Positions 61,779-64,000 of a stretch of DNA of 64,000 nucleotides are shown piece after piece. Positions within the stretch are counted from its first letter, which is position 1, and every line of letters starts with the position of its first letter. Origin of the DNA: Microbacterium ureisolvens (GTDB lineage Bacteria > Actinomycetota > Actinomycetes > Actinomycetales > Microbacteriaceae); contig NZ_JADIJE010000003.1 of assembly GCF_015278315.1 (NCBI RefSeq), forward strand, positions 372,001 through 436,000. The letters run 5' to 3'. The notes beneath the pieces were generated by a model. That model saw only the letters and a list, made by a program, of their open reading frames with translations, had not been told where the DNA came from and searched no databases. The translations under genes were made by a program, and so were the position numbers.

Positions 61779-63013
61779 CCTCCATGGCGACAGTCGTCTT
61801 CTGCCCCGTGACGTTCAACCTCGCCGAGGTCACGCGCATGATCGAGGTGGCCCGAGCGCTCGACCCGGCGCACCGCGTGGTGTTCATGGGGTACGAGGCG
61901 GGCTTCGCGCACCTCATCGCCGACGCCGGCTTCGAGTACCGCGCCTGCGAGCCGGCGATGAGCGCCGCGCAGCGCGAGCAGCTGATGCGGTTCGACCAGG
62001 GGAAGACGCTGCGGAGCCCCCTGACGGACGACCTCGTCTCGGCACGCGTCGACGTCGAGCGGGCACTGCTCCGGGAGACGGATGCCGCAGCCGTCGTGAT
62101 CGGATCCAACGTGACGTCGATGATCTCGGCGCGGGCCGAGAAGGTGCCGCTGTTCTACGCGGTGCCGTTCGCGCTCACCAGTCCGCAGGTGGAGCAGACC
62201 CGCCGGCTCGGGCTGGTGCGGGGGAGCGGCCGGATCGCGCACGCCGCGGACAGGGTGGCGACCAGCCTGCTGCGCTGGGCGTACAACCGCGCGCCGCTGG
62301 CGCCGCGTGCGTTCGCCCGGGTCGCGACGGCGAACGGCGTACCGCCGCTGAAGACCGTCGTGTCACTGCTCGAAGCCGACCACAACCTCCTCACCGTGAT
62401 GTCGTGGGAGCTGCGCGGCTACACGCTGCCGGCCGGCTATCAGCGGGTCGGGCCGATCTTCGCGCACATCGACGCGCCCATGCCGCCGATCGTGGCCGAG
62501 CTCGCCGCGCGAGATCAGCCGCTGGTGTATCTGGGCCTCGGCTCGTCGGCAAGCCGTGAGATGGTGCTGGCGGCGGCATCGCAGCTCGGAACGCTGCCGG
62601 TCGATGTCGTCGCACCGGTGCGGCACTATCTGCAGAGCGGAGATGTGCTCCCGCCGAACGTGCACGTCACGGATCTCCTGCCCACCCACCTGCTGGGCGG
62701 CCTCGTCGACGCCGCCGTGCTGCACGGCGGCCAGGGGACGGTGCAGACGGCGTGCGCGGCCGGCATCCCGTTCGTCGGCATGGGGCTGCAGCCGGAGCAG
62801 GTGTGGAACGTCGACCGCTGCGTCGCGCAGGGCAACGCCCTCGCGCTCTCGCCGAAGCAGGCGGGCACGCCCGCGCTCGCTGCGGCGGTCCGGCGGCTGC
62901 TGTCGGACGCCGGCATCCGTGCCGCGGCGGATCGCGTCCGCGCCGAGTTCGCGGAAGAAGACGGCGCCGCGGCATCCGCTCGCGTCATCGAGGAGGCACT
63001 CGCCGCGCGGTGA
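61775..63013 (+). CDS. Family 1 glycosyltransferase, possible macrolide-inactivating enzyme
   Basis: GT-B fold UDP-glycosyltransferase of 412 aa related to the MGT/OleD group. The N-terminal acceptor domain starts VVFCPVTFNLAEV. The donor site reads HGGQGTVQTACAAGIPFVGMG near 316-336, with QPEQVWNVDRC next, and the donor-domain strand is LVYLGLGSS. The ATG at 61775 overlaps the erm stop (ATGA); ATG 61784 is an alternative start. Pairing with a 23S methyltransferase recalls lrm-mgt of Streptomyces lividans, where the transferase glucosylates macrolides. The acceptor here is inferred only from that context. Confidence 0.82.
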   Translation: MTSMATVVFCPVTFNLAEVTRMIEVARALDPAHRVVFMGYEAGFAHLIADAGFEYRACEPAMSAAQREQLMRFDQGKTLRSPLTDDLVSARVDVERALLRETDAAAVVIGSNVTSMISARAEKVPLFYAVPFALTSPQVEQTRRLGLVRGSGRIAHAADRVATSLLRWAYNRAPLAPRAFARVATANGVPPLKTVVSLLEADHNLLTVMSWELRGYTLPAGYQRVGPIFAHIDAPMPPIVAELAARDQPLVYLGLGSSASREMVLAAASQLGTLPVDVVAPVRHYLQSGDVLPPNVHVTDLLPTHLLGGLVDAAVLHGGQGTVQTACAAGIPFVGMGLQPEQVWNVDRCVAQGNALALSPKQAGTPALAAAVRRLLSDAGIRAAADRVRAEFAEEDGAAASARVIEEALAAR

Positions 63014-63043
63014 GGAGACGGCGACGGATGCCGCGACCGCCCC

Positions 63044-64000
63044 TCAGCCGAGCGCGCGCAGTCGCTCGAGCAACGGCTCCGCGGCCTCGGCGAGGAAGCG
63101 GTCCTGCGCCTCGTCGCCGATCTGCACGATCGCCACGTCGGTGAAGCCCGCATCGAGGTAGGGCCGCACGCTCTCGGCGATGGCGTCGAGGTCGGGCCCG
63201 CACGGGATCGATGAGGCGACGTCCTCCGGGCGCACGAACTTGCTGGCCGCCTCGAAGCCCGCCGGCGTGGTCAGGTCGGCGTTCACCGGCCACCCGCCGC
63301 CGAACCACCGGAACTGGTCGTGCGCGCGCTGGATGGCGGTCTCCTCGTCCGGATCCCACGACACCGGGATCTGGCCGATCTTGCGCGAGTCGCCGGCGCC
63401 GAGACCGGACTCCGCGCCGTACACCTCGTTCCACTGCTGCACCAGCTCCGCCTGGGGCTCGACCGCGATCATGTGGTCGGCCAGCGGCGCGAAGGCGCCG
63501 ATCGACTCGGGGCCCGAGACTGCCACGCCGATCTCGACCGGGGCGTCGGGGACGTCCCAGATGCGCGCGGAGTCGACCCGGAAGTGCTCGCCCACGTAGG
63601 TCAGCAGCTCGCCCGAGTGCAGTTCCCGGATGATCTCGATGGCTTCGACCAGGCGGTCCTGGCGTGTGTCGACGTTCGGCCAGCCCTGGCCCACGACATG
63701 CTCGTTGAGGCTCTCACCAGAGCCCAGGCCGAGCAGGAACCGGCCCTCGCTGAGGATCTGCAGGGTCGCCGACTTCTGGGCGACCACGGCGGGGTGATAC
63801 CGCATGGTGGGGCACGTCACGTAGGTCATGAGCTCGACGCGGGACGTCACCTGCGCCACGGCGCCGAGCACGGTCCAGGCGTACGGGGAGTGGCCCTGGC
63901 TGACCAGCCAGGGGGAGTAGTGATCGCTGGACACCTCGAAGTCGAATCCGGCGTCCTCGGCCGCCTGCGCGTAGCGCACCAGCTCCCGGGGACCGCTCTG
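63044..64000 (-). CDS. LLM-class F420-dependent oxidoreductase (5' end outside window)
   Basis: Luciferase-like oxidoreductase. The frame is open to the last base, so the N-terminus lies beyond 64000 and the GTG at 63979 is not taken as the start. SDHYSPWLVSQGHSPYAWTVLGAVA, TCPTMRYHPAVVAQ and GSGESLNEHVVG match the F420-dependent glucose-6-phosphate dehydrogenase-related group (TIGR03557 type). The substrate is unknown. It converges on the glycosyltransferase gene with 30 bases between. Together with the PPOX gene it hints that the organism makes F420. Confidence 0.87.
   Translation of the reverse strand, partial: QSGPRELVRYAQAAEDAGFDFEVSSDHYSPWLVSQGHSPYAWTVLGAVAQVTSRVELMTYVTCPTMRYHPAVVAQKSATLQILSEGRFLLGLGSGESLNEHVVGQGWPNVDTRQDRLVEAIEIIRELHSGELLTYVGEHFRVDSARIWDVPDAPVEIGVAVSGPESIGAFAPLADHMIAVEPQAELVQQWNEVYGAESGLGAGDSRKIGQIPVSWDPDEETAIQRAHDQFRWFGGGWPVNADLTTPAGFEAASKFVRPEDVASSIPCGPDLDAIAESVRPYLDAGFTDVAIVQIGDEAQDRFLAEAAEPLLERLRALG

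Overview
The window is high-GC actinobacterial DNA, most likely from Microbacterium or a close relative in Microbacteriaceae. Codons end almost always in G or C. Many genes start with GTG. Intergenic hairpins built on GGATGCCGCG/CGCGGCATCC recur throughout. At least fourteen genes have a TANNNT -10 box only 6-7 bases before the start codon, which points to widespread leaderless transcription. I saw no rRNA, tRNA, insertion sequence, prophage or CRISPR array. This is chromosomal housekeeping and accessory sequence.

Layout. Bases 1-1857 hold the end of a molybdate importer (modBC). 1907-5243 carry an acetyltransferase, a Rossmann/DUF2867 fusion and a capsule-type glycosyltransferase. 5292-11521 is a complete cytochrome bd operon on the minus strand (cydA-cydB-cydD-cydC), preceded by two identical-type palindromic operators. 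moaA and a four-cysteine winged-helix regulator follow. 13702-15900 hold a small membrane protein, a manganese catalase and Dps. 16076-22201 carry an amidase, a short-chain dehydrogenase, a proline-rich micro-protein, trhO with a DUF3054 gene, and two envelope proteins. 22340-25495 is an osmoprotectant ABC importer. 25658-31644 hold a disulfide-type flavoenzyme, an FMN reductase, a DUF427 protein, a PadR regulator with its operator, an ABC1 kinase and a membrane protein.

32447-35305 carry an SDR, a short 6-phosphogluconate dehydrogenase and a GyrI-like protein; the last two are joined by a 17-bp tandem repeat. 35316-40055 is an arabinoside uptake and hydrolysis operon. 40224-43580 carry a RibD-type reductase, an SRPBCC protein, a membrane protein and msrBA. 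43779-46651 group VanZ-like, VanS/VanR-like and VanY-like genes. 46691-53409 carry a membrane protein, a nuclease-fold protein, a SulP transporter, a coupled LLM flavoenzyme/GH13 pair and a GT2. 53756-59652 carry DUF2200, a lytic-transglycosylase-like protein, an M18 aminopeptidase, a zinc alcohol dehydrogenase with a small partner, and a Nudix hydrolase.

The most interesting part is 60768-63013: a leaderless transcript encoding a 21-codon leader peptide, an Erm-family 23S rRNA methyltransferase whose ribosome binding site is buried in a hairpin, and an overlapping family 1 glycosyltransferase. It reads as an inducible two-tier macrolide self-protection operon.
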